From Alphaproteobacteria bacterium (GTDB taxonomy: Bacteria > Pseudomonadota > Alphaproteobacteria > Micropepsales > Micropepsaceae), in the NCBI GenBank assembly GCA_015654635.1, contig JAATGP010000018.1:1-58804 (forward strand): a stretch of 58,804 nucleotides of DNA, written 5' to 3'. Below the pieces are notes generated by a model. It ran no database searches, was not told the DNA's origin, and saw only the letters and a list, made by a program, of their open reading frames with translations. Shown piece by piece: positions 49,427-57,842 of the stretch (the stretch's first letter is position 1; the number at the start of each line of letters is the position of its first letter). The position numbers and the translations under genes are program-made.

Positions 49427-51388
49427 TTACATTCCCATATCGTCGTCCCGATCAAGGGCTGCTTGGCGCGCGGCTATCCGCGCAAGGCGGTCGTAGTCAG
49501 GTAGAGACGCCGAGTCATTTTCGCGTTCGTCTCCGGGCAACTCGAACTCTTGTACTGGCTCAGGTGGCTTAGGAGCGATTTCTTCATGAGCCGGCAGTTC
49601 TGGCTCACGCCGTGGGCCGCCATTGGCGGGATCTTCCGTTGGTTTGGCTGCTGACTCCCACGAGGGTTCCTGCTTCAAAGGTTGCGGGTTCTCTGCTTGA
49701 GGCGCGGGCGTGACCTCGGGTGGCGGCAGAATGCGCTGCTGGAGCCGTCTGTCCTGATAATAGCGCACCTTCTTCGCCTTAATCGGCGGGCAGCCCGAGA
49801 CCAACACCAGTTCGTCATCGACGGGAAGCTGCATGATCTCGCCGGCGGTGAGGAGCGGCCGTGCCGTCTCCTGGCGAGACACCATCAGGTGTCCCAGCCA
49901 GGGGCTTAAGCGATGGCCAGCATAGTTCTTCATGGCGCGCATTTCGGTGGCGATGCCGAGTGCATCCGACACGCGTTTGGCGGTCCGCTCGTCATTGGTG
50001 GCAAAGCTCACCCGCACATGGCAATTGTCGAGGATGGAATTGTTCTGCCCGTAGGCCTTCTCGATTTGGTTCAGCGATTGGGCTATCAAAAACGCCTTCA
50101 GCCCATAACCGGCCATGAAGGCTAGCGCCGACTCGAAGAAGTCGAGTCTCCCCAGCGCTGGAAATTCGTCGAGCATCAAAAGCAAACGGTGCTTGCCGTT
50201 ATCCGGTGATAGTTTTTCGGTCAGACGCCGGCCGATTTGGTTCAGCATCAGACGCACCAGCGGTTTGGTGCGGTTGATGTCGGCAGGCGGTACGACGAGG
50301 TAGAGCGTCGTGGGCGTCTTGCCTTCTATCAAATCCGCGATATGCCAGTCGCAGCGGCGCGTGACCCGCGCCACCACCGGATCGCGATAGAGACCCAGGA
50401 AGCTCATTGCGGTCGAAAGAACACCTGATCGCTCGTTCTCCGATTTGTTGAGGAGTTCGCGCGCCGCAGTGGCAACGACAGGATGAACGCCAGCCTCGCC
50501 AAGATGCGGCGTTTTCATCATGGCGTCGAGCGTCTTCTCGATTGGGCGACGTGGATCGGACAGGAAGTTGGCAACACCAGACAGCGTCTTGTCGGTTTCG
50601 CTATAGAGGACATGCAGGATCGTGCCGACGAGCAGGGCGTGGCTGGTCTTCTCCCAATGATTGCGTCGCTCCAGTGCCCCTTCCGGGTCAACCAGAATGT
50701 CGGCGATGTTCTGGACATCGCGCACCTCACGTTCGCCGCGGCGGACCTCCAGCAAGGGATTGTAGGCGGCGCTATCGGCATTGGTCGGATCGAAGAGAAG
50801 CGCACGGCCAAAGCGGCCTCGCCAACCCGCGGTTAGCGCCCAGTTCTCGCCCTTGATGTCGTGCACGACGGCGGAGCCTGGCCAAGTGAGCAATGTAGGA
50901 ACCACGAGACCCACACCCTTGCCGCTTCGTGTCGGGGCAAAGCACAGCACATGCTCCGGCCCGTCATGGCGAAGATAGGCACCATGCCAGCGCCCGACGA
51001 TCACGCCATCTGGGTGGAAAAGCCCAGACTTCTGTATCTCGGCTTTTTCCGCCCACCGCGCCGAACCATAGGTGACGGCGCTCTTGGCTTCTCGGGCGCG
51101 CCAGATCGACATCGCGATGGCGACCGCAAAAGCTGCGATGCCGCCGCTGGCAGCGATGTATCCTCCTTCGACGAAGATATCGTGGGCATAAGCGTCAAAC
51201 GAGAACCACCACCAGAAGAATGCGGGCGGTGGGTACATCGGCCAGCCTAAGATCTTGAACCAGGGCGGGCCGAGTTCGGGTTGGAAGGCGAGCCGCCAAG
51301 CCGTCCATTCGGTTGCGCCCCAGAGGAACGCAAGCACGACGGCGCTGACGAGGAGGATCTGACCCCAGAGGATTTTTGTAGCAGGCAT
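49427..51388 (-). CDS. traG: Conjugal transfer coupling protein TraG (VirD4-like)
   Basis: A type IV coupling protein with N-terminal membrane segments (ILLVSAVVLAFLWGATEW, then others to residue about 90), Walker A FAPTRSGKGVGLVVPTLL, and the Walker B region LLLMLDEFPALGRLDFFE. The C-terminus (PPPEVTPAPQAENP... DRLARIAARQAALDRDDDMGM) is Pro- and charge-rich. It brings the relaxase-DNA complex to the secretion channel. ATG 51388 is preferred over the longer frame to 51397. Confidence 0.95.
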   Translation of the reverse strand: MPATKILWGQILLVSAVVLAFLWGATEWTAWRLAFQPELGPPWFKILGWPMYPPPAFFWWWFSFDAYAHDIFVEGGYIAASGGIAAFAVAIAMSIWRAREAKSAVTYGSARWAEKAEIQKSGLFHPDGVIVGRWHGAYLRHDGPEHVLCFAPTRSGKGVGLVVPTLLTWPGSAVVHDIKGENWALTAGWRGRFGRALLFDPTNADSAAYNPLLEVRRGEREVRDVQNIADILVDPEGALERRNHWEKTSHALLVGTILHVLYSETDKTLSGVANFLSDPRRPIEKTLDAMMKTPHLGEAGVHPVVATAARELLNKSENERSGVLSTAMSFLGLYRDPVVARVTRRCDWHIADLIEGKTPTTLYLVVPPADINRTKPLVRLMLNQIGRRLTEKLSPDNGKHRLLLMLDEFPALGRLDFFESALAFMAGYGLKAFLIAQSLNQIEKAYGQNNSILDNCHVRVSFATNDERTAKRVSDALGIATEMRAMKNYAGHRLSPWLGHLMVSRQETARPLLTAGEIMQLPVDDELVLVSGCPPIKAKKVRYYQDRRLQQRILPPPEVTPAPQAENPQPLKQEPSWESAAKPTEDPANGGPRREPELPAHEEIAPKPPEPVQEFELPGDERENDSASLPDYDRLARIAARQAALDRDDDMGM

Positions 51389-51505
51389 GTCCCCCAAATC
51401 GAGCCAGCGGGACCGAGAGGCAAGGGCCTTCAGACCGACGACGGGCGATTGGATAGTGCGGGGTGCAAATCGGTCGGCAAGAATCGTAGATCGCTGGACG
51501 GTCTT

Positions 51506-53245
51506 CTAGATCCCCAGACCGCGCTTTCGACCGAGGCTCCACTCGATACCGCTTCCCGTCGCGATGCCGCGAACCTCGCGGCCCAGGTGTTCCTCCAGGG
51601 ATGGCCGCCAAGGCACAAGCTGAAACCCCAGCCCGTCGTCGATCATGGCAAAGCGGCCCGAGGCGAGTGTGATGCGTTGGCGATAGATGCCGGCGATATG
51701 GTCACCGTCCGCGAATGGCTGGTGTGCAAGTCCGGTCTGCGCCGAAAGCCGTGCTGCTGTTTCGTCCAGCTCCCGCCGCCGCAAGGTGGCAAGAAGATCG
51801 CGGGCGTAGATCACGTGCTGGCCGTGCCGCTGGGCGAGGGCCTGCTCGATCAAACGTTCGCGGCGCGTCTCTATCGCCTCGCGAACCTCGGTCCCGAAGG
51901 CGGCATTGCCGAGGCGCGGGTCGGGCGCTAGCAATTGACGGTCGAGCCAGGTTGCGCCCGACGCGGCGATCTGGGCCTCGAGACTAAGGTCGGAGCGTAC
52001 GGCAAGCGCAAGCCGGACTTTGCCCTTGTCATCTGTATAGGCGCGGCTCTCGACGATGGCGCCCGTGGTCGCATCGCCCGTTGTCTCTATATTCGAGAAG
52101 CTCAAGTGATGCGTTCGTCCGTCAATACCTTCAATGACGGCATAGCCCGTGCCGGCTAGCTCATCGTGGAGACCACGCGCCACGAGCCGCCCGACGATGG
52201 GGCTTTCAGGCGGGCCGTCATGGTGCGCGAAGGCAGCCACATCCGGCTCACGGTCGCGACCCGACATGGCACGGTGCATGGTCTTGATGATATCGCCGCG
52301 GATGGAAAGATCGCGCAGTGTATCCTCGATGTTCGGCTTGAGCATCCAGCGTCCGGGTGCGATCTGCTCGGCAAGACCAAGACGCTCCAGGGTTTGCGTC
52401 CGTCCGACCAGGAGACGGCGAATCTCCGGATCGTCCTTGCTGGATAGGGGGCGCAAATCGGCGATACCAGCGGCGTCGTCGGTCATATCGCGCAAGGCGC
52501 GGTCGAGACCGGTCCAGCGCTCAGCCACAACATCCTTTTGGAGCGCGGTGCGGATTTCGTGCTCGCTTCGGGGGCCGAGTTCGAGGGTGACCCTTTCGGC
52601 GGCGCGCAGCCGCAAGCCACGGCTGATGTAATCGCGGCTGATGACCAGGTCTTTGCCGTTGTCGGCCTTGCCACGCACCAGGATATGGATGTGCGGGTTG
52701 TCCGTGTTCCAGTGGTCGACTGCAGTCCAGTCGAGGCGGGTCTCCAGGTCACGTTCCGCTGTCTTCATCAACTCGCGGGTGAAGGCTTTGAGGTCGGTCA
52801 TCTGCCCGGCATCCTCCGGTGATACCGTGAAGCGGAAGTGATGACGATCCTCTTCACAGCGGGCGGCGAACGCCTTGCTGTCGGCGTCCTCGCTTGCCGC
52901 GTCGAACATCCGGGCATCACTGCCGTCGCGGGTAACACCTTCTCGGCTCAGATAGGTGATGTGCAGTGCCAAGGATGCCGCCCGAAACGTCCGGCCATGA
53001 TGGCGCACCACGCGTGCCATCACGACAACGCGGCGCGACGAAGTGTTGAGCCCGATCCGCGCAGCGATGGAGTGGCCGCGGCCGAAGCGGGAGCCACCTT
53101 TGGGCGACGTCCCGCCGCCAAAGCGCTTGCCTGTGTGGCCGGCCTTCTTGGCGGCCCGCGTGACTTGCGCCACATAACTTGGCATCTTGGCGCCGCCCCG
53201 GATGCGCCCAGGCCTGACCCGGAAGTCGTCGTCACGCCGCGTCAT
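51506..53245 (-). CDS. Relaxase/mobilization nuclease with DUF3363 domain
   Basis: An N-terminal VirD2/TraI-type relaxase region with HHFRFTVSPEDAG, WTAVDHWNTDNPHIHILVRG (the His triad) and ISRDYISRGLRLRAAE, and a C-terminal DUF3363-type region (RGLHDELAGTGYAVIEGIDGRTHHLSF). The DUF3363 family is the usual relaxase of this ICE type. It nicks oriT and stays bound to the transferred strand. The 250 bases upstream of it hold a candidate origin of transfer. The N-terminus (RIRGGAKMPSYVAQVTRAAKKAG) is very basic. Confidence 0.9.
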   Translation of the reverse strand: MTRRDDDFRVRPGRIRGGAKMPSYVAQVTRAAKKAGHTGKRFGGGTSPKGGSRFGRGHSIAARIGLNTSSRRVVVMARVVRHHGRTFRAASLALHITYLSREGVTRDGSDARMFDAASEDADSKAFAARCEEDRHHFRFTVSPEDAGQMTDLKAFTRELMKTAERDLETRLDWTAVDHWNTDNPHIHILVRGKADNGKDLVISRDYISRGLRLRAAERVTLELGPRSEHEIRTALQKDVVAERWTGLDRALRDMTDDAAGIADLRPLSSKDDPEIRRLLVGRTQTLERLGLAEQIAPGRWMLKPNIEDTLRDLSIRGDIIKTMHRAMSGRDREPDVAAFAHHDGPPESPIVGRLVARGLHDELAGTGYAVIEGIDGRTHHLSFSNIETTGDATTGAIVESRAYTDDKGKVRLALAVRSDLSLEAQIAASGATWLDRQLLAPDPRLGNAAFGTEVREAIETRRERLIEQALAQRHGQHVIYARDLLATLRRRELDETAARLSAQTGLAHQPFADGDHIAGIYRQRITLASGRFAMIDDGLGFQLVPWRPSLEEHLGREVRGIATGSGIEWSLGRKRGLGI

Positions 53246-53361
53246 GGGTAGCCTCGCGTAGAAACGGCGGGGTGCGGACCGCGAGCGGCGTAGAACACTT
53301 GCTAAAATTCAGCGGCGTGCGGACTCGTGCTCCTGTCTGTCCCCGAAATTTCTCGCTCACA

Positions 53362-53417
53362 CCAACCACATGCCGACCAACGCGGACGGCTCTTTTATCT
53401 TGCGTTCGCTTGGTTGG
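53362..53417. other. Candidate origin of transfer
   Basis: CCAACCA (53362-53368) and TGGTTGG (53411-53417) form an inverted repeat; between them is TATCTTGC (53396-53403), which resembles the IncP nick-site core TATCCTGC at seven of eight bases. It lies in a non-coding gap just upstream of the relaxase gene, where oriT is expected. The assignment is tentative. Confidence 0.4.
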
Positions 53418-53497
53418 GTGGCTGTGTCTTCCCCGCCTTCCGATCCAAAGACCGAGAACGTGGTATTTGATGCGGCAGAGAAGGGGTAAACGCGACG

Positions 53498-54388
53498 TCA
53501 TTGTGGTGGCGTCCGAATTGCCACGAACAAACCGCTCGATTGTGGTGTCAGCGCGAAGGAAGAGGGCGGCGAACTCGTAGTAGGGGGGTGAATGGACGAA
53601 CTGTTCAAGGGGGATGGGGCTGCTGGTGATGGTGTCGGAAACAGTGTTGCTTGCCGCCACCTGGTCGTACTCACGACGGCATTCATCCGGCCGCCAATCT
53701 GCAGATCAGGAAGCAACCCCTGCAATTTCGCAAGGTAATTCGTCGTCTCGTCACGTAAGGGCCGAATGCCCGCCAGATAGTTCTCAAAGCCCGTCGGACC
53801 GGTATTGTAAGCAGCAAGAAATCCGCCCTCACCGAAGCGCTCATACAGGTCGCGAAGATAAGCAGCGCCTGCCAAAATGTTGTCGTGAGGATCGAACGGA
53901 TCAACGCCCAGATTGTAGCGCGTCCGCAAGTCTTCCCAGGTCTTTGGCATAATTTGCATCAGGCCTATGGCGCCTTTGGGCGACACCGCTATGGGATTGC
54001 CACTACTTTCGGCCAACATAACGGCGCGTATCCATGCGGCCGGAACGTCGAAGCGCCGCGATGCCTCATCCACGAATTTGGCGAGTAGATTGTTCCGGGA
54101 ACTCGTTGTGAAAGACGCGGCGGGTATTGCCATTTGCGCTGCTGTCGCGCCGTTCGCCGCTGTCGCTAAAGACGCCGTGGTCGCGATGATACTCAGCGCT
54201 GTTCCGAGCCGGTGCCAGACTTCCGCCGTACTCGCATCAGTCCGGTGCGGGGCGTTTGCGCGCCGAACAAAGAGCCGCTCTGGAGTGCCGTTGCGGGCGG
54301 TGGCGATTTCATGTTTGGCCGGGAAGAGGCAGGGGCGCAACATGCGGTCGAACAAGGGAATGAGCAAGGGAAGGCATTTTGTCAGCAT
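53498..54388 (-). CDS. Lytic transglycosylase (SLT, VirB1-like)
   Basis: The SLT domain is complete: WIRAVMLAESSGNPIAVSPKGAIGLMQIMPKTW with the catalytic Glu in AESSG, then DPFDPHDNILAGAAYLRDLYERFG and FLAAYNTGPTGFENY. A hydrophobic stretch (ALSIIATTASLATAANGATAA) precedes it and probably exports it. ATG 54388 follows the traF stop by two bases. It opens peptidoglycan for pilus assembly. The C-terminal tail is Ser/Pro-rich. Confidence 0.9.
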   Translation of the reverse strand: MLTKCLPLLIPLFDRMLRPCLFPAKHEIATARNGTPERLFVRRANAPHRTDASTAEVWHRLGTALSIIATTASLATAANGATAAQMAIPAASFTTSSRNNLLAKFVDEASRRFDVPAAWIRAVMLAESSGNPIAVSPKGAIGLMQIMPKTWEDLRTRYNLGVDPFDPHDNILAGAAYLRDLYERFGEGGFLAAYNTGPTGFENYLAGIRPLRDETTNYLAKLQGLLPDLQIGGRMNAVVSTTRWRQATLFPTPSPAAPSPLNSSSIHPPTTSSPPSSFALTPQSSGLFVAIRTPPQ

Positions 54389-54390
54389 CT

Positions 54391-54915
54391 TCACGGCTCC
54401 TTGGAAGTCCAGAGCGGGGCGGCGCGCGCGGTGATGGTGGTGATGGGCAATACGCCAAAATACCGCCCGTCGAACGAAGCCTGTGCGGCGCGATTGAGGA
54501 GAAAGACTTCGCCGGGATGCAGCGTGCGACAGCCCTGCCAGACTGGCAGAGGCCGTTCGCGGCTGTCGTGGTCGAGCGCCTTCGCCACCGCGGCGCCGTC
54601 GATCGTGATCGCGTGCCCGGTACGGCAGACCGTTTGGCCACCCAGGGCGGAGACGTGCTTCAGCAGTGGCATGCCCAAGGGCAGGTAACTGCGCGCCGCC
54701 ATGAAGCGCGCAAGTGGTGCGAGCGGCGTTACAGCGACCAACTCGCCGACGCGCAAGGACGTTGAGGGACGCAGAAGGTAAAGCCCGATGGGGGCACTCG
54801 CGCTGGCGTTCCACAGCAGAAGTTTTGGCCAACTGAGTGCTGGTGCCGTGACAGCTGGACCAAGTTCGGCCACCAAGGCGAGGGCAAGTCCAATCAGTAC
54901 GGTGCGGGGGTTCAT
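54391..54915 (-). CDS. traF: Conjugal transfer peptidase TraF (S26 family)
   Basis: A 174-residue membrane-anchored S26 serine protease. The N-terminal helix (TVLIGLALALVAELGPAVTAPAL) is followed by NASASAPIGLYLL (nucleophile Ser) and MPLLKHVSALGGQTVC (catalytic Lys), then a C-terminal LNRAAQASFDGRYFGVLP. In RP4, TraF matures and cyclises the TrbC pilin. It overlaps the DUF2840 stop by four bases. Confidence 0.9.
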   Translation of the reverse strand: MNPRTVLIGLALALVAELGPAVTAPALSWPKLLLWNASASAPIGLYLLRPSTSLRVGELVAVTPLAPLARFMAARSYLPLGMPLLKHVSALGGQTVCRTGHAITIDGAAVAKALDHDSRERPLPVWQGCRTLHPGEVFLLNRAAQASFDGRYFGVLPITTITARAAPLWTSKEP

Positions 54916-55427
54916 GGCAACAAGTCCCGCCGCTTGAGCCAGAGCGCATGGCGTTCCGGCGTATAGGTTCGCGGGTCTTGGTTGGCACAGAGACGGTTAT
55001 GGCTGTGTCGCCAATGGTCGGGACAAATATCGGCCGGATCGAAGCCGCTGCGCTCGATGGCATCGATGAGCTGCAGCACGCGCTCGACTTTTGGCCAGCC
55101 GGACTGGCGCAGAAGGACCTCACCGCCGGGGCGCACAAATCCGATGCGGGTACAAGGTTGGTTGGGTGGCACCGCGTGCAAGATATCGATGCGCGATAAC
55201 ACCGTGCCGAAGTCATTGGCCTGCCAGCGCACGAAGGCAAAGATGCTGCCTGCCGTGAAAGTTAGAGCGCGGCGCTGTGCGTCCAGGATGCGGTTGTCGA
55301 GGGGATTGCCAAAGCGAATCCAGCGCTCGATGCGACCTTCGTCCCACATCAGTTCGACCTCGGTGAGGTCCTGTCCGTAAAAATCGGTGTGCGTGCTGTT
55401 GGCATCGCGCGGTTGCGGCGTTGTCAT
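54912..55427 (-). CDS. DUF2840 domain-containing protein
   Basis: A 171-residue protein with DLTEVELMWDEGRIERWIRFGNPLDNRILDAQRR and ANDFGTVLSRIDILHAV, then a C-terminal CPDHWRHSHNRLCANQDPRTY. DUF2840 proteins lie between the HTH gene and traF in this ICE family. Function unknown. ATG 55427 (MTTPQPRDANS) is chosen; the open frame to 55583 overlaps the upstream HTH gene. Confidence 0.85.
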   Translation of the reverse strand: MTTPQPRDANSTHTDFYGQDLTEVELMWDEGRIERWIRFGNPLDNRILDAQRRALTFTAGSIFAFVRWQANDFGTVLSRIDILHAVPPNQPCTRIGFVRPGGEVLLRQSGWPKVERVLQLIDAIERSGFDPADICPDHWRHSHNRLCANQDPRTYTPERHALWLKRRDLLP

Positions 55428-55441
55428 AGCCCAACATCCGA

Positions 55442-55747
55442 TCAGCGGTGACGCGGCGTGGGGGAGCCATTCTGGGGAGTCTTCAGGCCGCCCGGCTTCT
55501 TGCCTTCCTCGCGGCGTTTGGCGGGATAGACGGTGCCGTTGCCGGGATCTGATGTGGACGCACGGGTGCCGATCTCGGCCCATACTTTCAGATTATCGAG
55601 CGTATAAACCACGCGCCCGCCCAGCTTTTGGTAGACCGGACCCGTGCCATAGGTGCGGTGCTTTTCGAGCGTGCGGGCGGAAAGACCGAGAAAACGCGCG
55701 GCTTCTGGCGTGCGCAAATAGCGGTTGGGTAGATCATTGGCGGGCAT
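55442..55747 (-). CDS. AlpA/excisionase-like helix-turn-helix protein
   Basis: A 101-residue protein whose N-terminus RYLRTPEAARFLGLSARTLEKHRTYGTGPVYQKLGGRVVY is the MerR/HTH_17 fold of excisionases and AlpA-type activators. A basic, Pro-rich tail follows. It starts the traF-relaxase-trb unit on the minus strand and probably controls transfer or excision. A nested palindrome lies just upstream. Confidence 0.85.
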   Translation of the reverse strand: MPANDLPNRYLRTPEAARFLGLSARTLEKHRTYGTGPVYQKLGGRVVYTLDNLKVWAEIGTRASTSDPGNGTVYPAKRREEGKKPGGLKTPQNGSPTPRHR

Positions 55748-55758
55748 GGTTGAACTCC

Positions 55759-55805
55759 GTGATCCTTTTGCGCGCCGCCGGTTATCGGCGGCTGGCGTTG
55801 ATCAC
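55759..55805. promoter_or_regulatory. Nested palindrome upstream of the HTH gene
   Basis: Outer arms GTGATC (55759-55764) and GATCAC (55800-55805) enclose a hairpin GCCGCCG-GTTAT-CGGCGGC (55774-55792). It lies 12 bases before the HTH start on the minus strand. It may be an operator or an mRNA hairpin that limits translation. Confidence 0.5.
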
Positions 55806-55877
55806 GATGGCGCAGGCCCAGGCCCGGGAGGGATGGCGATGTCATGCGTGTGCGAGATCACCACCCCCAAATTCTTG

Positions 55878-56664
55878 CTACTTCTTGCGGCGCCGATAAG
55901 GGTGGAGGAGGAGATCGCGGTAGCCACCCTTCATGAGCGCGAATCCAAGACGCGCCAGGCGGATGGTGTAATCGCGCAGGTCGTGGGTTTTCCAGCCGCG
56001 CTGCGGGAGCCGATCACGTCCAAACAAGATGGCAGCGATATCTCGGTAGGAGACGTTTTGAAGCCGCGCGTCGAGCGCGCGCAGCGCGAGGACAAGACGC
56101 TTTCGTCTATAGGCCGTTAGCCTTGCCGGGTTGGGTCCGAGCTTGCGATGGTTCAGGGCCAGCCAGAGACGTTTTGCGGCGGCAAGACGGATATCGAACA
56201 GGCGGTCGAGCGGCAGCAACAAGGCTGGGCGAGTAGCGTCCGCTCCGTTAATATCCAGGCGATGGGTTGATCCATCGAGCTGCAGCAATTGTGCGCCATC
56301 ACCTGCGGCAAAGATTTTCTTGAGGGACGCCAGAATTGCTCGAAATCGGGGCTCAGCAAGGCGCTCCGGAGTCGTCGTCACTACAACGACACTCGGCAAT
56401 GCACGCGGCGTCCATGGCAACACATTCGCAGTTGCACTCTTGCTTGCGGGGACGAAATCGCACCCCCCAATGCTGAGCAAAAGCGTCGGCGTCAGCTTGT
56501 TTCAGCGTGCCGTTCCGGGCAGCGACTTCAAGTGCGCGCCACGCCCGAAGGAATTCGGGATTGCGGCGCAAAAATTGCCAGGCGAAGCCGGGGGCATCGA
56601 GAGACTGAACGTCCTCATATGCACCCGGGAAACGCCAATCGGGGCGGTCCATGGGCGACTCCAC
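55878..56664 (-). pseudogene. DUF6499-DUF2285 regulator split by a frameshift at a G6 tract
   Basis: Two overlapping frames carry the two halves of one protein. The first (56664 to about 56470) has the N-terminal domain DRPDWRFPGAYEDV, PGFAWQFLRRNPEFLRAW and ADAFAQHWGVRF. The second (about 56470 to 55878) continues FVPASKSATANVLPWTP then the DUF2285 domain (RLVLALRALDARL, WKTHDLRDYTIRLARLGFALMKGGYRDLLLHP). The break lies at six Gs on the coding strand (56463-56468); five Gs would restore one frame. It is a sequencing error, a recent mutation, or a switchable tract. The intact protein resembles RovC-like DNA-binding regulators of transfer. Confidence 0.75.
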
Positions 56665-56771
56665 ACATTTTCATCCCACCGCTCAACCAACGCGAAACAT
56701 GCCTTTTCGAGTCGTGTTGTGGTAGATGCGTAACTCGCAACGCGCATTGCAAACTGTGCACGGAACCATTT

Positions 56772-57050
56772 TCAGTTGGGTGCGCCACCGCGCAGCAGAT
56801 GGCGATAGCCGCTCTCCATCAGCCAATGGGCGCGTGCAAGATGGGTCTCCCAAGCGTGCTGTGCGCGCGCAGGCTCTGCGTGAGGATCGATATGCAGGAC
56901 GCGTTCAGCAACCTCTTCCCAGTTTGCGCCGTCAGCTTCAGCGTCGAGCAAACGCAAGTACGTGACCAGATGGTCTTGATCATAGCCGGTCAGTGCGGCG
57001 TCCGTGGGGGCGGTGTCTGTAACGGGGGGATCAAGCGGGGGAGCGGGCAT
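56772..57050 (-). CDS. Small DUF2285-type regulator
   Basis: A 92-residue protein (ALTGYDQDHLVTYLRLLDAEADGANWEEVAERVLHI then ARAQHAWETHLARAHWLMESGYRHLLRGG) that resembles the DNA-binding domain of DUF2285/RovC-like proteins. It lies upstream of the frameshifted DUF2285 gene, as in other ICEs of this type, and is probably a transfer regulator. ATG 57050 is preferred over the longer frame to 57107. Confidence 0.75.
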   Translation of the reverse strand: MPAPPLDPPVTDTAPTDAALTGYDQDHLVTYLRLLDAEADGANWEEVAERVLHIDPHAEPARAQHAWETHLARAHWLMESGYRHLLRGGAPN

Positions 57051-57173
57051 CGTTCTGTCCTTTGCTTGGGCCTTCGGTCGCGGGAGAATCCGCAGCAATG
57101 ATGACAAATCTCACGAGCCTTGAACTTGTAAAATTTCTTCTATCCACAAGACGGCATCGTCCATAAGTTATAG

Positions 57174-57187
57174 CGTATTATAATACG
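57174..57187. promoter_or_regulatory. Palindromic operator CGTATTATAATACG
   Basis: A perfect 14-base palindrome, 36 bases before the XRE gene and in the divergent region between it and the leftward DUF2285/transfer genes. A position for an XRE-type repressor that controls itself and the transfer operon. Confidence 0.6.
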
Positions 57188-57223
57188 TCGCATCAAAATA
57201 CGCGATTGGCCTTCCTACTGCGG

Positions 57224-57493
57224 ATGGATATTCGCAAAGTGTTTGGCCAAAACATGCGGCGTATACGGCTCGGCGCCGGGCTCAGCCAAGCAGCGGTGGC
57301 CGCGAGTATGGGCGTGGATCGTGCCCATGTCAGCAGCATGGAGCGTGGCCAGCAAAACGTGACACTGATTACGATGTGGCAGGCCTCTCAAGCGCTCAAG
57401 TGTGCGCCAGCGGAATTTTTGGACGAGAAACCTTCCGCAGCCGCGCCAAATCTGTGGGCGAAAGCCCCACGTCGGCGCCCAACCAAGCGGTAA
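57224..57493 (+). CDS. XRE-family transcriptional regulator
   Basis: An 89-residue single-domain helix-turn-helix protein (FGQNMRRIRLGAGLSQAAVAASMGVDRAHVSSMERGQQNVTLITMWQASQAL), with a short basic tail (AKAPRRRPTKR). ATG 57224 has no strong ribosome site; the frame runs back to 57206. It is divergent from the transfer operon, with a perfect palindrome between, and is a good candidate for the repressor of ICE functions. Confidence 0.9.
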   Translation: MDIRKVFGQNMRRIRLGAGLSQAAVAASMGVDRAHVSSMERGQQNVTLITMWQASQALKCAPAEFLDEKPSAAAPNLWAKAPRRRPTKR

Positions 57494-57502
57494 TTGCCCT
57501 TC

Positions 57503-57531
57503 TTGAAATGCACGGCGTATTGCCGTACATT
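57503..57531 (+). promoter_or_regulatory. Promoter of the toxin-antitoxin pair with operator
   Basis: A -35 TTGAAA (57503-57508) and a -10 TACATT (57526-57531) are 17 bases apart. The spacer holds the palindrome ACGGC-GTATT-GCCGT (57512-57526). An antitoxin bound there would repress the promoter. Confidence 0.65.
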
Positions 57532-57551
57532 ACTCGGAAAGGAGAGGTCCC

Positions 57552-57839
57552 ATGCCTACCGCCTCACGCCGCAAACCCGCCCGAGAACTCAAAAAAGATC
57601 GACTGGAACTGCGCGTTGCCACCTCGGCCAAGGCGCTCATTCAGCGAGCCATGGCGGTGAGCGGGTTGACGGCCGGGGATTTGGCTTACGAAGGCGCGCG
57701 GCGCGTTTTGGAAGACCATGAGCGCATGGTGCTGACCGGCGCCAGTCGGGATGCTTTTCTTGCCGCCGTTCTGAATCCACCGCAGCCCAGCGACAAATTG
57801 GTCGCGGCTCTGCGCCACCATCGCGATGTAGTGGGTTGA
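57552..57839 (+). CDS. DUF1778 antitoxin (TacA-like)
   Basis: A ribbon-helix-helix N-terminus (KKDRLELRVATSAKALIQRAMAVSGLTAGDLAYEGARRVL) and a C-terminal toxin-wrapping tail (LTGASRDAFLAAVLNPPQPSDKLVAALRHH) are the DUF1778 pattern. It neutralises the acetyltransferase encoded three bases downstream. GGAGAGG lies four bases before ATG 57552. It likely represses its own promoter through the palindrome upstream. Confidence 0.93.
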   Translation: MPTASRRKPARELKKDRLELRVATSAKALIQRAMAVSGLTAGDLAYEGARRVLEDHERMVLTGASRDAFLAAVLNPPQPSDKLVAALRHHRDVVG

Positions 57840-57842
57840 ATC

